Below are positions 1 to 11,714 of a DNA stretch of 64,000 nucleotides, in pieces; positions within the stretch are counted from its first letter, which is position 1; each line of letters starts with the position of its first letter. The position numbers were made by a program, and so were the translations under genes. Source of the stretch: Dipteris shenzhenensis (Eukaryota; Polypodiophyta; Polypodiopsida; Gleicheniales); the NCBI GenBank assembly GCA_047967505.1, contig CM106538.1; one strand, given 5' to 3'. Under the pieces are notes generated by a model. That model was not told the origin of the DNA and did not search any database. It saw nothing but the letters and a program-made list of their open reading frames with translations.

Positions 1-638
1 TATCAATATTTTCATCAATAGCCAAAGCTCACCATCTATCAACCCGCACTTTTATGTGTAAATGTTAACATGTAGGTTGTAGCCATTGGCATGCCAAACA
101 TGATGAATTGAAAAAGTATGTCCATTGGATTCATCACCATGAAAGATATGGAATGTATCTTCATTGTGCGAAGCTAGGCTATTGAGGGCACACCCGCGAG
201 TCAATTCGTGCACCTCCAAGGGAGGGCAACTTTGGCTAGAGGGAACACCTGAGAGAGACACACACACTAACACAGGTGTACATAGAGAGACAAAGACATT
301 GATGGGGATGATGATAGACACATATGGGTAAGGAGGGGGAGGGAGAGCTTGCGAGGTGGTAGCTATGGTAGAGGAGGAGCAGACAATGAGAGTGATGATG
401 ATGATGTCATAGGGGTTAGACAAAGGGGGCAAGGATAGGGGAAGAAGGGGAAGAAACACAAGAGAGTGTGAAGGGATGATCAAAGGAAAGGCCACAGAAA
501 AGGAAAAGGAAGTTGTGGGATGTGAGAAAACCATCTTCTCAGCTGGCTCTTCCCTACTGCTATGCTCTTTGCATGGAATTTGTGGCTCCATGACTGAGAG
601 CAAACGATTAGTCCAAGTAATGCGCAATACCTTCACCA
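1..638. other. No supported gene; purine-rich stretch
   Basis: A long open frame exists on the minus strand, but it is a low-complexity Pro/Ser/Ile-rich translation of a GGAG/GATG-rich plus strand. It has no recognisable domain. I see no gene, RNA or transposon end here. Confidence 0.45.
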
Positions 639-762
639 CTTAGCTTCAATTCATGCATGAACACGTGACCACTAGATGTATGAGAAGCATGGATATATGA
701 CTTAGCTTCAATTCATGCATGAACATGTGACCATTAGATGTATGAGAAGCATGGATATATGA
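639..762. repeat. 62-bp tandem duplication, 2 copies
   Basis: The unit starting cttagcttcaattcatgcat at 639 is repeated immediately at 701. The copies differ at about two positions by eye, so the duplication is recent compared with the decay around it. Confidence 0.9.
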
Positions 763-2000
763 CAGTGTGATGGAATTGATATAATGCCCAAGTGGTGTTC
801 CCTTTTGCTCTCCCACTATGTCCTAATCCTTTTCCATGTTGGTTGTAACAAAAAGGAGGATGATGTGTTGGCTTTGGATTTGTATGCTTGGATGTTGTGG
901 TAAGGCATCCAACTAAATGCCCAAACATTCAGTTGCACACACGCACACCCCCCCCCCCCTATATATGTCGGATAACTATTGCCCAAATATGCTCAATACC
1001 ATCACAAGAAGAAAGCGAGGAAGCCTTTGGATTTTATGTGTGAATGCAAGAGCAAGGTCTATCGCCAAGTAGCTTTACCTTTGTTGCCATCTTGAAAGCA
1101 GTGGCAACACAACTTTGGATACCATTCTCAAATTAGCAAGGTTGCTTTTGAGATCCCATGTTAAGACCCAGCGGAGCGGGTCTCTAGCCCATCATAGACG
1201 GGTCAGGTTACTCGTCCCCACAATTAAGGTTTGCTTTAGTTTGCTCAGCTTGCAAGAATAGAATCTGCTTTCTGTTCAGCTGCTTCATCTCTAGCTGCTT
1301 GTGCTTCCCACTAGGCATGTTCTTTCTCTGAGTTGCCTGCTTGCAAGGATACATATATTATATGCTTCATCCCTCGCCTTTTTCCCAACTGTTAAGGCTG
1401 GAGTCAGCCCCTCTTTCAGTTTGCTGAGCTCAGCATTCAAGGCATTGGCTTTGGCATTTGTGCCTGCCTCTCTTTACCTCGACATATGGTCACCTGCAAC
1501 AATTGTTAACTGCTCAGTAAAAATCCACTTCCAGATCAACAGATGTTCGTTGCTTCTCAACATAAGCTTGCAAACCAGCATTAAATTAATTACTGAACGC
1601 CACTTTTCTACTACTCAACACAACGTGACATGCAACAAGGGCTTGCTGCGCTCAACATAAGATCACCTGCAATAACAGTAAACTGCTGCCCAACAGAAGA
1701 TTACATGTGACAAATCCTCTTGCAAACAGATCCTCCTGCAATCATTGACAGTTACTTTCAAGAGAGTGGGGAGTTGAACCCCATCACCATATAAAAATAT
1801 GGCTACACCGACCTCTCCTTGGGGGGGGGGGGGAGGAGTGAAAGAGACCCCCCCCCTCCCCTCCCCCAATCTGCCAAAAGAAACAAGTGCATCAGTACGC
1901 AAATGAAAAGAACACAGCCCGAAAATGTTAAAATTACTATTTTGGTTGTTCAAGTTAAGGCCAATCCGCTTACATCGCAGTGAAAGACAATGTACATCAC
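763..2000. other. No supported gene; homopolymer tracts
   Basis: Only short open frames are present. A C-run near 948-960 follows a CA-rich stretch. A run of 13 G (1821-1833) is followed 14 bases later by 9 C (1848-1856), which could fold into a G:C hairpin. Nothing else is recognisable. Confidence 0.45.
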
Positions 2001-2084
2001 AAGTAACCTGCATACATCTTCCACATTGCATACACCATTCTCAAGTAACATGCATACATCTTCCACATTGCATACACCATTCTC
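2001..2084. repeat. 42-bp tandem duplication, 2 copies
   Basis: aagtaacctgcatacatctt starts at 2001 and its near-identical copy at 2043. The duplication lies just past the C-terminal side of the Harbinger relic, which reads on the minus strand. Confidence 0.85.
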
Positions 2085-2117
2085 AACTCAATGCCTGATA
2101 CAAAAGACTTACAAATA

Positions 2118-3497
2118 TTAAGTATCTGCTTCACTGCTTTCACTCTCATCAGCCGAGTTTTGATCACCAAATACAATTGTCACATTTCTCCTCTCTCTCT
2201 CATTGAACATAACTCTTGCAAGATTATCTCGCCTACGTGGGCCACTGACTTGGGTTGATTCAAGTGGTGCACTTTTTGTTGTTTGCATCCTCTGCTCCTC
2301 AGACATATCAGTTTGCAACAAAGCTGTAACCCTCTGCAAGACCAACTTTAAGCCCATTATGAATGACAGGATCCAAACGGAATGCATCATTGTTTGCCCT
2401 TTCCAACTCTAGTTGGGCTTCTCTCACCCATCCATCATCAAATGAATCCACATGTTGTGAAGAACCAAACAAGTGCCAATCATCTTCGGCACATTCTGCA
2501 ATAGCATGTCACACCTCTTCAGCAAAATCCTAAAGTGAGCTTTCAGCATTCCAAAAGCTCGCTCCACAGGCATCCTCGAACTGGATTGAATGTAGTTCCA
2601 GAAGTACTGCTTGCGGGATAGATCCTCTTTGCTTCCTTTAAAGGGAGAAAGCATCCAAAACCTGGGAGGATAAGCACAGTCACCAAGCAAACAATCCAAC
2701 ATGTTTGATTCACACCTTTGTCCTAGATCACTTCGTTGGAACACATTCCAATCATGCATAGACCCTGCCCAACCAATATCGTGATCCCAAGCCGAACAAT
2801 TAGCTGCAACCGTCATTTGCAAGATGATCGAATGAAACCCCTTTCAGTTAAAGTAGTCCTCATGATGCTCACGAGGGGCAATAATTGGAATATGGCTACC
2901 AGCACCAATGACAAATGGAATGCCCTGTAATGCCTCGAATCCTTCAGCCAAAAGATGCATGGAAGGCCATTTAATATAAAGGTCATGGAGTCCAGATGCT
3001 GAGATGGCACCACAGAATTCCATGACTGCCTTCTGGCATGAAGTCGTGGAAATCCCATACAAATCTGCTATTACTTGTGAGTTCGATCCCGTAGCTAGAC
3101 GGTGTAGAGCTACACATACACGCGCTTCTCCACACTAATCGCCTTTCGGTAGTTGGTATCTGACAGTTTCAATTGACGAGCAAGCCGTGCAGTCAAAAAG
3201 TGAAAGGTTTCCTTGGTTAGGCAGAGCCTACTCTTAGCTACCAAGCAAACCATGCTCCATAAATGTCTGCGGTCTAGGGTAAGCCCAACATGAGCGTCGC
3301 TCATGGCTCCTTCGGGCAGTCTGAGCTTTCCGCGTAGGCTCAACTCGAGCCATGCTTTCACTCAACATGAGTAATTGCTGCATGCATATCTCATCCTGCT
3401 CATAAGAGGATGCTCTCAACTGCATCAATGCAATATGGGAAATAATGATTGCAATGAGACAAGCCACAACAATCAACTCATCTTCCATTCCCTGCAA
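2118..3497 (-). pseudogene. PIF/Harbinger transposase (DDE_Tnp_4), broken
   Basis: Reading leftward, three frame segments together resemble a plant PIF/Harbinger nuclease. They contain a helical N-terminal part with DTNYRKAISVEKRV, then GIPFVIGAGSHIPI, KGFHSIILQM, GWAGSMHD, GDCAYPPRFW, MPVERAFGMLKAHFR and CLVLHN. These match the family's DDE core and C-terminal LHN motif. Lesions seen: a frameshift near 3108, an in-frame TGA at about 2844 where the family has NRKG (consistent with CGA to TGA), and a frameshift near 2425. The block that normally reads GAIDGxHIPI lacks the two residues ID, so the first catalytic Asp is missing. The second Asp (GDCAYP) and Glu (VERAFG) remain. An acidic tail (ADESESSEADT) in the 2118-2390 frame may be the original C-terminus. 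A Harbinger relative is nearly certain; activity is excluded. Confidence 0.88.
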
Positions 3498-4860
3498 GAG
3501 ATGGTTGTACGACTTAATTCAGAAGAATGACACCACAGAACTTGCGGCATACGAACTAAAATACACCTTAAAAATGCAACAATGATGCATGTATCATCAT
3601 CAAACCAAAGTAAAACATGTACACAAACTATCGCATATATAACTACATGTTGACCATGCCATATGTTCTCCATGTCTGTCAGCAATCGACCTGCTGCGTA
3701 TATTTCTGTAAACCTACAACCTGTTACAAAACATTTGTATGAACAGAGAACCTCCTGCAAACATTTTTCATATAAATTGTATTGCTCCATAGATTATTGT
3801 AAACAGAGAAACTGAGAGGAGCTGTCATATAATCTGTATTGCTGCATATATCTGCTGGCTGTAAGCAGAGAGAGAGAGGGCACCTGCTACAAATATTTGC
3901 TGCTTATTACAGCATGCCATTCCAGAACTTTAATTATGCTCAGATTGGGATGGTACCTAAGTGGACAATAGATGATTTTCAAGCATTTCCTAAGCATATC
4001 TCAGTTACCAAAATAGTTTCCAATGCAGTTCTCAGTTATCAAAACAGTTTCCAAAACATTTCTCAGTTTCCATAACAGTCTACAAAAGTATTTGCAATGT
4101 CCAATTACATTACTCAATTTTCAGACCAACAATTAAAATAAACACACCTGAATGCAATGGCGACCTATGGGCTGCTGGAGTGACTGGCATATGCATGTCA
4201 CTAAAGTTGGATGCCTGCGAATATTGAGAGAACAAGGGAGTGAACTCGATGTCTTGTGGGTTCAGAGAATCCATATGGGGATTGTTCAACCTACAACATG
4301 ACGACTCAAAATTATCCATACGTCTACATGTCCTATTGCAGCAAGAGAAAAGAAACAAGACAAAACTACCTATAACATCTGTCCATGTCATTATAATGTC
4401 CTAATGCTGCTCACTCTGCACAACTCGCGTGATAGCAATGCGATCCAAAGCTGACAATGACAGAGCCCCATACCTATAAAAGCTCTCAAGCTTGAGAGAT
4501 CTTTGTTATGGACCCACAACACCAGAAATTTTGCCTGCAGAAAACAATAAGACTCATAAAGACTCATAAAAATTTTGCCTGCAATGAAAACTATACAAAC
4601 TGTGAGGGGGGTGGTTGACATCTCCTACATTATGTACAAGTCCTGCTTTCTTCAACTCCGTACAAGTCCTGCTTCCTTCAACTCCGTACACTCCCACTCC
4701 TTACATCAATCTCTCTCCCTCAACTATGGGTCGTCCAGCTACCATCATGATGGTCAATCTTTTTGCCTACCAAGTCAGCCAATATGGACCACTTGGAGCA
4801 CATCTCCTATCTCAGCAGTGTGCAAGAAGGCTACTGAAATCATTTGCAGAGCCAAGTGCA
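3498..4860 (-). other. Mostly non-coding; possible first exon of a Harbinger ORF2
   Basis: No clear gene. On the minus strand an open stretch (4391 to 4110) contains MDSLNPQDIEFTPLFSQYSQ and ends at a donor-like CAG/GTGTGT near 4150. PIF/Harbinger elements usually carry a second Myb/SANT-type gene beside the transposase, and Ser/Pro/Gln-rich starts are common there, but no Myb repeat is visible. A 26-bp repeat (tacaagtcctgctttcttca and its copy) sits near 4634-4686. Confidence 0.2.
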
Positions 4861-5080
4861 TTCTCTTGAGAAGAAGACATTTGCAGAAGCAATCTAGGAT
4901 CAGCAAGGATCGCTACATAATCCCTCCATGCATACCATGACTCTTCTCTTGAGAAGACATTTGCCGAGGCAATTTAGGATCAACCACGATCACTTGATGC
5001 TCCCTCCATTCCCACCATGACCCTTCTCTAGAGGAGACATTTCAGAATCACTAGATACTCCATCCAAACCATGACTCTTT
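4861..5080. repeat. About 82-bp tandem repeat, roughly 2.6 copies
   Basis: Units containing ttctcttgagaagacatttg begin at 4861, 4944 and 5024, with spacings of 83 and 80. Each continues with a (g)atcac and ctccatnc..accatgac pattern. The copies are diverged and degrade to the right. Confidence 0.75.
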
Positions 5081-6101
5081 GGAAAATGATCTACATCAGC
5101 ATCAAAGGCTACCTAGAACAAGCAATCCTTGCTGTCCGCAGGAGGAATCACAGCAAGGGGGAGGCAGCAAACCCTCAAGACAAGGTAGTTGGATTCAATT
5201 TGTTGCTTTTTTTTAATCAACAAGTTCTCAGCATTACTTCCTCTATCCTTAGCAAGTTAGAGAGCTGAGGTGGCCACTTCACAATATCTTCTGATTCCTC
5301 ACTTTGGGTAGGGGAAGGCTTGTAGAGAATCAGAACAAGAGAAAAGGACAAGGGAACATTTCTTGCAGGTGCCAGCACCAAGGGATTTACGAGCATCAAG
5401 GGAAGTAAAAGCAAAAGCGAGAATCAGTCATAACACCCTGGAGACTCCATAAATTCTGGGTGATCAAGGTCTACGACATCTTCAAAATTGTGAGGTTCAG
5501 AAGAACAATGCAAGAGTGACTGCCTCGATGGCAGCATCCTCCATGACATCCTCATCATTTTCAGGGATCAGAATTTGGCAGTGATGTGCACCTGACTCAT
5601 CCCTGAGCGATATGCCAGTCTTCCCTCATTGCCTGTAGCTTTCACGGCATACCAGAAGTGATCATCCAAGGGCATTCACCATCCTTACAACGTAGATCCA
5701 ATGAAGGTGCTGAACAATTTAAACAACAAGTTCATGCGATGGATCAAGCAAATGGATCAAGCGATGATTGTGGGTTTTTCGCAACAGGGAATTCGAACTT
5801 TGGGGAGAAGTTGGTCTCACAGAGCTCTCAAGATATTCCAGCGGATGGATCAAGCGTCTCTTCACTAGAAGCGCAATGAATGAATTTCTAAGCTAAAGTA
5901 TAGGTTCGCTTCAACAAGTCAAAAAAAAATTCCGATTCAATTATTTGGACTCATTTGGACATGGACGGCATTGACAGTTGTCACGTTCCATTTTGTTTTG
6001 GTTTTCTTGCATTCTGCATGCATGTGGATCCCCTTCCAAGTGTTAATGGATGACTATTGTTGGCTTCCTTCCCTTGTGCATGGATAGCCTTGTTTGTCGC
6101 T
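5081..6101. other. No supported gene
   Basis: Short open frames only. A gatggatcaagc motif recurs at about 5739, 5752 and 5843. I cannot assign this stretch to a gene or element. Confidence 0.4.
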
Positions 6102-6209
6102 TCGTCGGATGGTAGTGGATTTCTTGTGTGTCGTCTCTGTGACGGTGGAGAATTTTCGTCAGATGGCAGCGGATTTCCTGTGTGTCGTCCCTGTGGCGGT
6201 GGAGAAAAT
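6102..6209. repeat. 54-bp tandem duplication, 2 copies
   Basis: tcgtcggatggtagtggatt begins at 6102 and its copy (tcgtcagatggcagcggatt) at 6156. Because 54 is a multiple of three, all three frames repeat an 18-residue unit, for example SDGSGFLVCRLCDGGEFS on the plus strand. That could reflect an old coding repeat, but no family is recognisable. Confidence 0.85.
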
Positions 6210-7872
6210 TCTAGAGCAGTCAAGTGCAAGGGCATGGGCGAACATGTGTCGACTAATTCTGTGCGTTCTTCGTGCCTCCAAGGACCTTGCATGCGTAGTG
6301 TTCTGCTGGTCTATCGTGATTGTTCGTATTTTCAAAGTTATGGCTGACCGTCAATTGAACGCGGAAGACAACATTGGGCACCATGTTGGCACGGATTCGT
6401 CTCATGGAGCACACGGTTTCCCACAGTCGATTGACACTGGGGATAATACCTTTCACAGGGGTTGATTTTGCCTCCTGTGTTATCATTTTCGATTCGTTTC
6501 TTTTCATTTTTCTTAGTTTTTACTAACTATTCACTACCTCGTACAAAAATGGTGAAACATGCGCTGGGCAAAGCTACTGCGGAAATAAACGAAGATGCCA
6601 TGTTGGTGATGCATGGTACTGGTGGATGCAATGAAATTGGTACCTCTTCTGTAGGATTACATAGTTCATGTGTTTGTAATAGTTTTGCATGCATTTGTAG
6701 AGCCGACCCTGCGAGCCTTATTTCAACCTTCGACCGACCATAAGCTGGAAGAGAAAAAGTCACCAGCAACATTCAGTTCTCCTATTTTGATGTCATGTAC
6801 TAGTTGACCTCTGAAGCAGTCTGAGCTATTGAAAAACTCACTAATCCGCAAAGATACGAAATGTTCTTTGCGCAAGCAGTTTCAGGCAACAACTCATGAG
6901 GCATTCGCAAAAGGTAGTGTTCATTGTTTTGCTTTGAAAGTACACTGAGAATTTGTCAAAAAGCATGTGGGGCTCAACTTTTCGATTCGAAAATTCTATG
7001 TTTTGTCACACGAAACACACTTCTATCAGTACACCTAAACTGAAATGAGAAATATTCATCTGGATGGATTTTGGTTTCGTCGTGAATTCTCTACATGTAC
7101 CTGCCTTGCACTTCCTATTTTCTCGGTAGAATAGCCTCACTAACGTTTTGCATTTCAATCTTGCTTGTTTAAGTTATGTTCGTATCGTTGTCCACATGGG
7201 TGTGAGTGTCGTGCTACCATATGCATTGGCAATGCAGAGTGCGCACCTTTGCAAATCAAACATTGCAAAGAGATTATATGCAAATCATAACTTAGATGAG
7301 AATCATTAGGTGCACAAGTCACTAGCAGTCTCGTGCGTACTAGTTTACCACACAAAGTCTTCATTTATAGCTCATGAGCAGTCTCGCTGGGAACTGAGCT
7401 CCCAAGGAATTCTGGCCTCAAACCATGTTCACTTTTTAAACCCCTTCTCCTTGAGGTACTGTGATTGTTGTTAGCTTCGAGCAACACTACAACTTCTCTC
7501 TGTTCGTCCTCCTTCAGATGCCATGAATAGTAGCACGAGCTATGCCTTCTAATGAGCAGATCCAACCCACTAGCTCTTGTAGAAACAACTCGGCACCTTT
7601 GTAACTTGCATTATATTATTAGGGCACCTTGCGTTGCGTTGTATATCTGTCGTCAGGATCGCCTTTGTTTTTTGCTGGTGCAACCTCTTGCTTGTTCATT
7701 TTTGCACATCAGCTTTTTGGTTGCGTAATTTTGGACTTCTGATAGTAATGGTATGTTTTTAGGTGTAGGTGTTTGAGTTTCATGGTATTTTAAACTTCGC
7801 AAAGTTTTGGGAAGTTTCATGGTATTTCAAACTTAGTTTCTTGTGTTTTAATCCACGACACATGCTTGTGCA
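6210..7872. other. No recognisable gene
   Basis: Scattered short open frames on both strands; none shows a family signature. The stretch lies just upstream of RPA-like copy 1, so it could contain decayed 5' parts of that element, but no Rep (HUH) motif was found. Confidence 0.35.
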
Positions 7873-8893
7873 CTGATTTCATTGATCACCACAACTGTGA
7901 GACTATCACCTTAGTTGTGCCTCATTCCTCTGTTCAGCAATACAAGGACATTCTATTGCCAGATTCCTTTTACAGGATTGACGGCGCTATCCCGAGATGA
8001 AAAAAAGTTCAGGTGAAGGAGGCAGCTCGTACTACTCTCTATATGTCGATGCAACCACACTGCTGGTCAAAGCAAAGGAGTTCGAAGGCACCATTCACTT
8101 TGTGAACGAAACAACAATAGCCAATTTCACACCTCTTGCATCGTGGACATTGAAGATGAAAGAAGGGTCAATTTCAATTGTGACAGGCACTATCAATGTG
8201 GTCATCATAAAGGTAGATAGAGAGGGAGGCACAATCGACCAAGTCATCGTAGTAGCTGATGGCCCACATGACCAAGATCGTGCTACAGTAAGTTTCCAGC
8301 AAAAACACTAAGCTTGTTTTGTGATTTTTTGAACACAAGATCCTAAAACTATTCATTTGTTGCACCTTGCATTCGTCAAAGAACGGAAGACCATCTTGTC
8401 ACGTCTCATCCAAGAGTACAACGAGCATGGGATTGTCATGTACACCCTTAGAAACATTTCATACATGATGGCGAAAAATACTTTGGGCTTCTACAACTTC
8501 TCCATTTTGGCTGAGATCCCCGATGGTAGCAAGAAAGCAAAGCTCCAGCAATGAAGAAAGCAGAGCTCCAGCAAGTGTTCATGGCTCAAGTGTCAAAGCT
8601 TGGCTATGGCCAAAGAGTAATCTCAAAATGCCCAACTTTGTTTGTTAAGCTTTCTAACCATTAAAATTACCTTTGAATAGGTCTCAGGGATCCTGCACTT
8701 CATGAACTTGAATGCCCAACTAGTGGAGTTCCAGTGCGGCAACTGCAGTGGCATGCATGTTAGCCATGATCCAAAACACCCTTGCTACTACACTTGCAAG
8801 TCAACTCAGTTCATTTCGAAGGTCGCTATTTTGAAGGGGCGAATCTACATCCGTGACGAAAACGACATGGCTATGACTGCCCGAGGAGTGTAG
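7873..8893 (+). pseudogene. RPA1-like OB-fold/zinc-ribbon protein, copy 1
   Basis: I infer a single-stranded-DNA-binding protein related to RPA70. An OB-fold-like start (CETITLVVPHSSVQQYKDIL, then FYRIDGAIP) shifts frame in an A7 run at about 7999 into SYYSLYVDATTLLVKA. A second OB-like block follows (EGSISIVTGTINVVIIKVD). The end is a zinc-ribbon-like CGNC...CYYTC followed by KGRIYIRDENDMAMTARG and a stop at 8891-8893. Two plausible introns restore reading: 8288-8389 (GTAAGT...AG) and 8617-8680 (GT...AATAG). A 23-bp tandem duplication (8531-8553 and 8554-8576) breaks the second exon. Copy 2 at 12.3-13.1 kb is homologous over the whole length, which shows these are parts of one gene. Plant Helitrons often carry RPA-like genes; that link here is inference. 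Confidence 0.55.
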
Positions 8894-9245
8894 GTGGATG
8901 CTCTACTTCAATTCCAAACACCTTTTTTGAACTTGTATGCAGAGAGTTTTTTGTCTGTGCATTCCATGCTTTCAACCGTCAAACCAACTGGAAGCTTCAC
9001 TATCAATAGTTGCGGCCACTTGGTGGCATTCGAAGCAAACATTTGAGGAGTGCCATTGTATCCACTTGATCTTTCTTGCAATAGAGTTTGCCAGCTTTGT
9101 GGTTTTGGTTCACAGTATCATTTGTGCTCCTTCTGTACCTACGGTTTTTTTAGTGTTTCAATAGCAAATAAAATGTCTTTGCAAGTTGACATTAGAAAGT
9201 ACGACACAATAAGACACGCAAATTTTACAATGCACCCTCAAAACT
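8894..9245. other. No supported gene; 3' flank of RPA-like copy 1
   Basis: Only short open frames. Nothing recognisable between the RPA-like stop and the endonuclease-like fragment. Confidence 0.4.
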
Positions 9246-9593
9246 ATGACTGTGCTATGTCTGGCTGAATTTTCTACAACTCACACGTACCAAACGTTGT
9301 TGAAAGAACTTTGTAATCCCATTCTCAGTAGTGCAGCACGTATAGCTCCTCCATGGAAAGATTTCATCATGGACTTCATATCAATGTACTTGGGCACTTT
9401 TGAAATTCAACATGTCATGGACACTCTCAAATCCAGTTCAAGTTCTCGTGCGATCATACATGATTGCCTTACGCGCGTCTCCTCACTCCAAGCACACGAA
9501 GACAACATACTTTCATGTCCAAGCCTTCGTGCAGCATCCATCCTATGCATGCAAGAACTCCGCACAAATAATCCACATCGGAGCTCAATGTAA
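9246..9593 (+). pseudogene. EEP endonuclease N-terminal fragment (Helentron-like)
   Basis: The 3' half of this frame reads LTRVSSLQAHEDNILSCPSL then ILCMQELRTNN. It aligns by eye with the endonuclease starts of the two PIF1-linked relics (SLNTRSLFYHNEDIIQ...ICFQETHTRK at 15.0 kb and SLNTRLLPKYILDIIQ...ICLQETRTRN at 63.4 kb). The catalytic Glu of the QET motif is present as QEL. The 5' half (residues 1-65) is not recognisable, and no helicase motif is found before it. It lies 350 bp after RPA-like copy 1 on the same strand, which suggests the helicase part was deleted or never present in this copy. The family call is moderate because the fragment is short. Confidence 0.4.
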
Positions 9594-9811
9594 GAAAATA
9601 GTATGCAGCGGAAGATAACAACAAAACGCAAGTACACGATGGAAAGCTGGAGAGAATACAAAAAATTCTGATATACCAAACTGCTGATACAACTGATGGT
9701 TGGCTGTCCACCCGTGCGCTCTACAGACAGAGCTTCGATGGTGATCTAGACAGATGCTGGACGGAGGACTATGAGCGTGAAGAACTGGTGATCTGATGAT
9801 AGGGGGTGGCC

Positions 9812-10210
9812 ACTTATATAGTGTAAGTGGTTGACGGTCGGCCCTGTAATAGGCAGTCGGCCTAATAGACAGTCGGCCTGGAAGACCAACCGACCCTTCA
9901 GAAAACATGCCGTCGGGCAGATGAAGGATCGCGCATAGGTCATACCGTCGGGCCTGGGGCTACCGGCAGCCCCCGGACCCTGCCGCTGGGGGCTTTGCCC
10001 CCAGACCCCCACCGGGGGCCTGCGCCCCCTGGACCCCCTGCTATCGGGGGGGCTATCGCCCCCCCGAACCCCCCCTTTGTGCAGACGGGTATCTACTCTT
10101 GGCTCCTAAGCCGTCTCATAACCATCTGGTCTACTCTAAGACCCCTTCCAGTGTCTAAACTGGGGATCCCTCCCAATATCTGATACCCATCATGGCTTCT
10201 CCTCATATGG
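9812..10210. repeat. GC-rich block with three hairpins; LTR-like
   Basis: A TATA-like ttatata (9815) is followed by repeats of cagtcggcct and then by three back-to-back G:C hairpins. Their stems are CTGGGGGC/GCCCCCAG (9986-10004, loop TTT), GGGGGC/GCCCCC (10014-10029, loop CTGC) and TCGGGGGGGC/GCCCCCCCGA (10044-10067, loop TATC). The composition is far from the AT-rich surroundings. The block directly precedes a Gypsy pol relic. It may be an LTR or a non-coding transposon end, but no matching second copy is in the window. Confidence 0.55.
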
Positions 10211-10289
10211 GGGCCTTACAACATTGGGTACACAGAATATTGGTGGGTTACATGAGAGGTGGACATTTGAGCTAACTCTAACACTCAAT

Positions 10290-11613
10290 TCCCGGGTTCA
10301 AGCATGAGGTTGGCAATCTTCCAGATGCCCCGTTGTTTCTAATTCACTTAGTTCCAGAGTGGGCATGGAAATCGGATACTTCTTAGCTAATGGATTTCCT
10401 TAGGATAAGACACTCAACAAAGATAGGGCTAGAAATTGATTAAGGATGTAGCCCCATATCAATTAATAGCCGGGCAACTTTATCGAATGGGGGCATTGTG
10501 TCTAGGAAGATGAATTTGTGGAAATCTAGAGTGCTAGAGGCCACTTCCCGGGAGAGCTTACGGCCTGTAAAGTATTGCAAGCTGGATTATGTTGGCCAAT
10601 GCTCTTTGCAGATGCATCCAATTTCATTAAATGATGTGATCCTTGCCAACGCATCTCCATACCTCCTCATAGCCAGAACTACATACTTTTGACTGGAGTT
10701 CTCACAGAATGGCCTTTTGAAAAGTGGGGGATAGATTTTGTAGGTCTGATTAGTCCATCCACTAAGGGGACTCGGGCCCATTACATTATAGTAGCCACAG
10801 ACTATTTCGCCAAGTGGGCAGAGGCTAGAGCCACAAGGAAAGCAGATGCGAGAGAAGTCGCTAAGTTCCTATACGAAAATGCAATATCCCGCTTCGTCGG
10901 CCTCCCACTTGAAATTGTGAGTGACCAAGAGGACGCACTTTGTAAATGACACTATTAGAATATTGATGAATGCGGTCCTCATTGTGCATCGGAAATCAAC
11001 CCCATATTACCCCCGAGAGAATGGCTAGGCCAAAAGCTCGAATAAGATTTTATGCCACATTTTGACATGCACTGTTAAGGCCAGTTGCAATGACTAAGAG
11101 CACAAACTCACCTCAGCACCGAGGTCATATTGAGCATCCTACAAGGTTGCTACAAATTGCACACCCTTTAGCCTAGCGTTTGGGGTAGAGGCAGTTATGT
11201 CAATGGAGTTCATTATTCCAAGCCTCAGAGTCACGATTAGGGATCGAATATCCAACGAGGCAATCCTTGAGAGATCAATCAAGCTTGAAAAGCTTGATGA
11301 AACAAGATTGAGGGCAGCCTATGGCATAAAAATGCAAAATCTAAGCCACAAAAAATGGTATGACCACAACCTACGAAACAAGGACCTAAAGGAAGGTGAT
11401 CTCGTGCTCCTATATAGTGTAAGGAACACAAAGCAAAAGCTAAAATACCACGGTATGGGTCCATATTAAGAGGCAGAGATCACACCTCAGGGATCATGCA
11501 GGATTGCGACCTTGGATGGCATCGAGATGGACAGCTATATAAATGGTAGTAAGCTTAAGCACTACTACATCCCCTTAACACTGCACATGTTACAGGCCAT
11601 CCATCGAGAGTAG
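10290..11613 (+). pseudogene. Ty3/Gypsy pol 3' part: integrase, broken
   Basis: Pieces in three frames follow the order of a plant Gypsy pol end: LPDAPLFLIHLVPEW (RNase H/integrase linker), LIAGQLYRMG (10468-10497), then the integrase core EWPFEKWGIDFVG (10706) with DYFAKWAEARATRKADARE and FLYENAISRF. Next come SDQ then THFVND across a frameshift at about 10925, and HRKSTPYYPRENG with a stop replacing the residue after the Gly. The C-terminal domain is EFIIPSLRVTIRDR, LDETRLRA and DLKEGDLVLLY, and the tail is ITPQGSCRIATLDGIEMDSY and NGSKLKHYYIPL ending at TAG 11611. The first core Asp (GID) and second Asp (SD) are present; the catalytic Glu region is interrupted. It is the same broad lineage as the minus-strand element at 39-45 kb. 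Confidence 0.88.
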
Positions 11614-11714
11614 GACCTTAAAAAGAGTTTCTTGAATGAAGCGGCAAGAATTAGAAGAGGCTAGAGCATATCAGGCCAAAGCAAAAAATTTAGGGCTTAT
11701 ATAAACCCCATGGA
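11614..11714. other. Short spacer between two retroelement relics
   Basis: No gene. No LTR could be recognised between the Gypsy pol end and the retropepsin-like piece that follows, so the two probably come from different insertions. Confidence 0.35.

Noticed and set aside
52-639. 195-codon open frame on the minus strand
   Set aside because: Low-complexity Pro/Ser/Ile-rich product of a purine-biased opposite strand; no domain, splice pattern or homology cue.
3060-3110. tRNA-like GTTCGATCCC segment
   Set aside because: The T-arm-like string lies inside the Harbinger transposase codons and no acceptor stem or anticodon arm can be paired around it.
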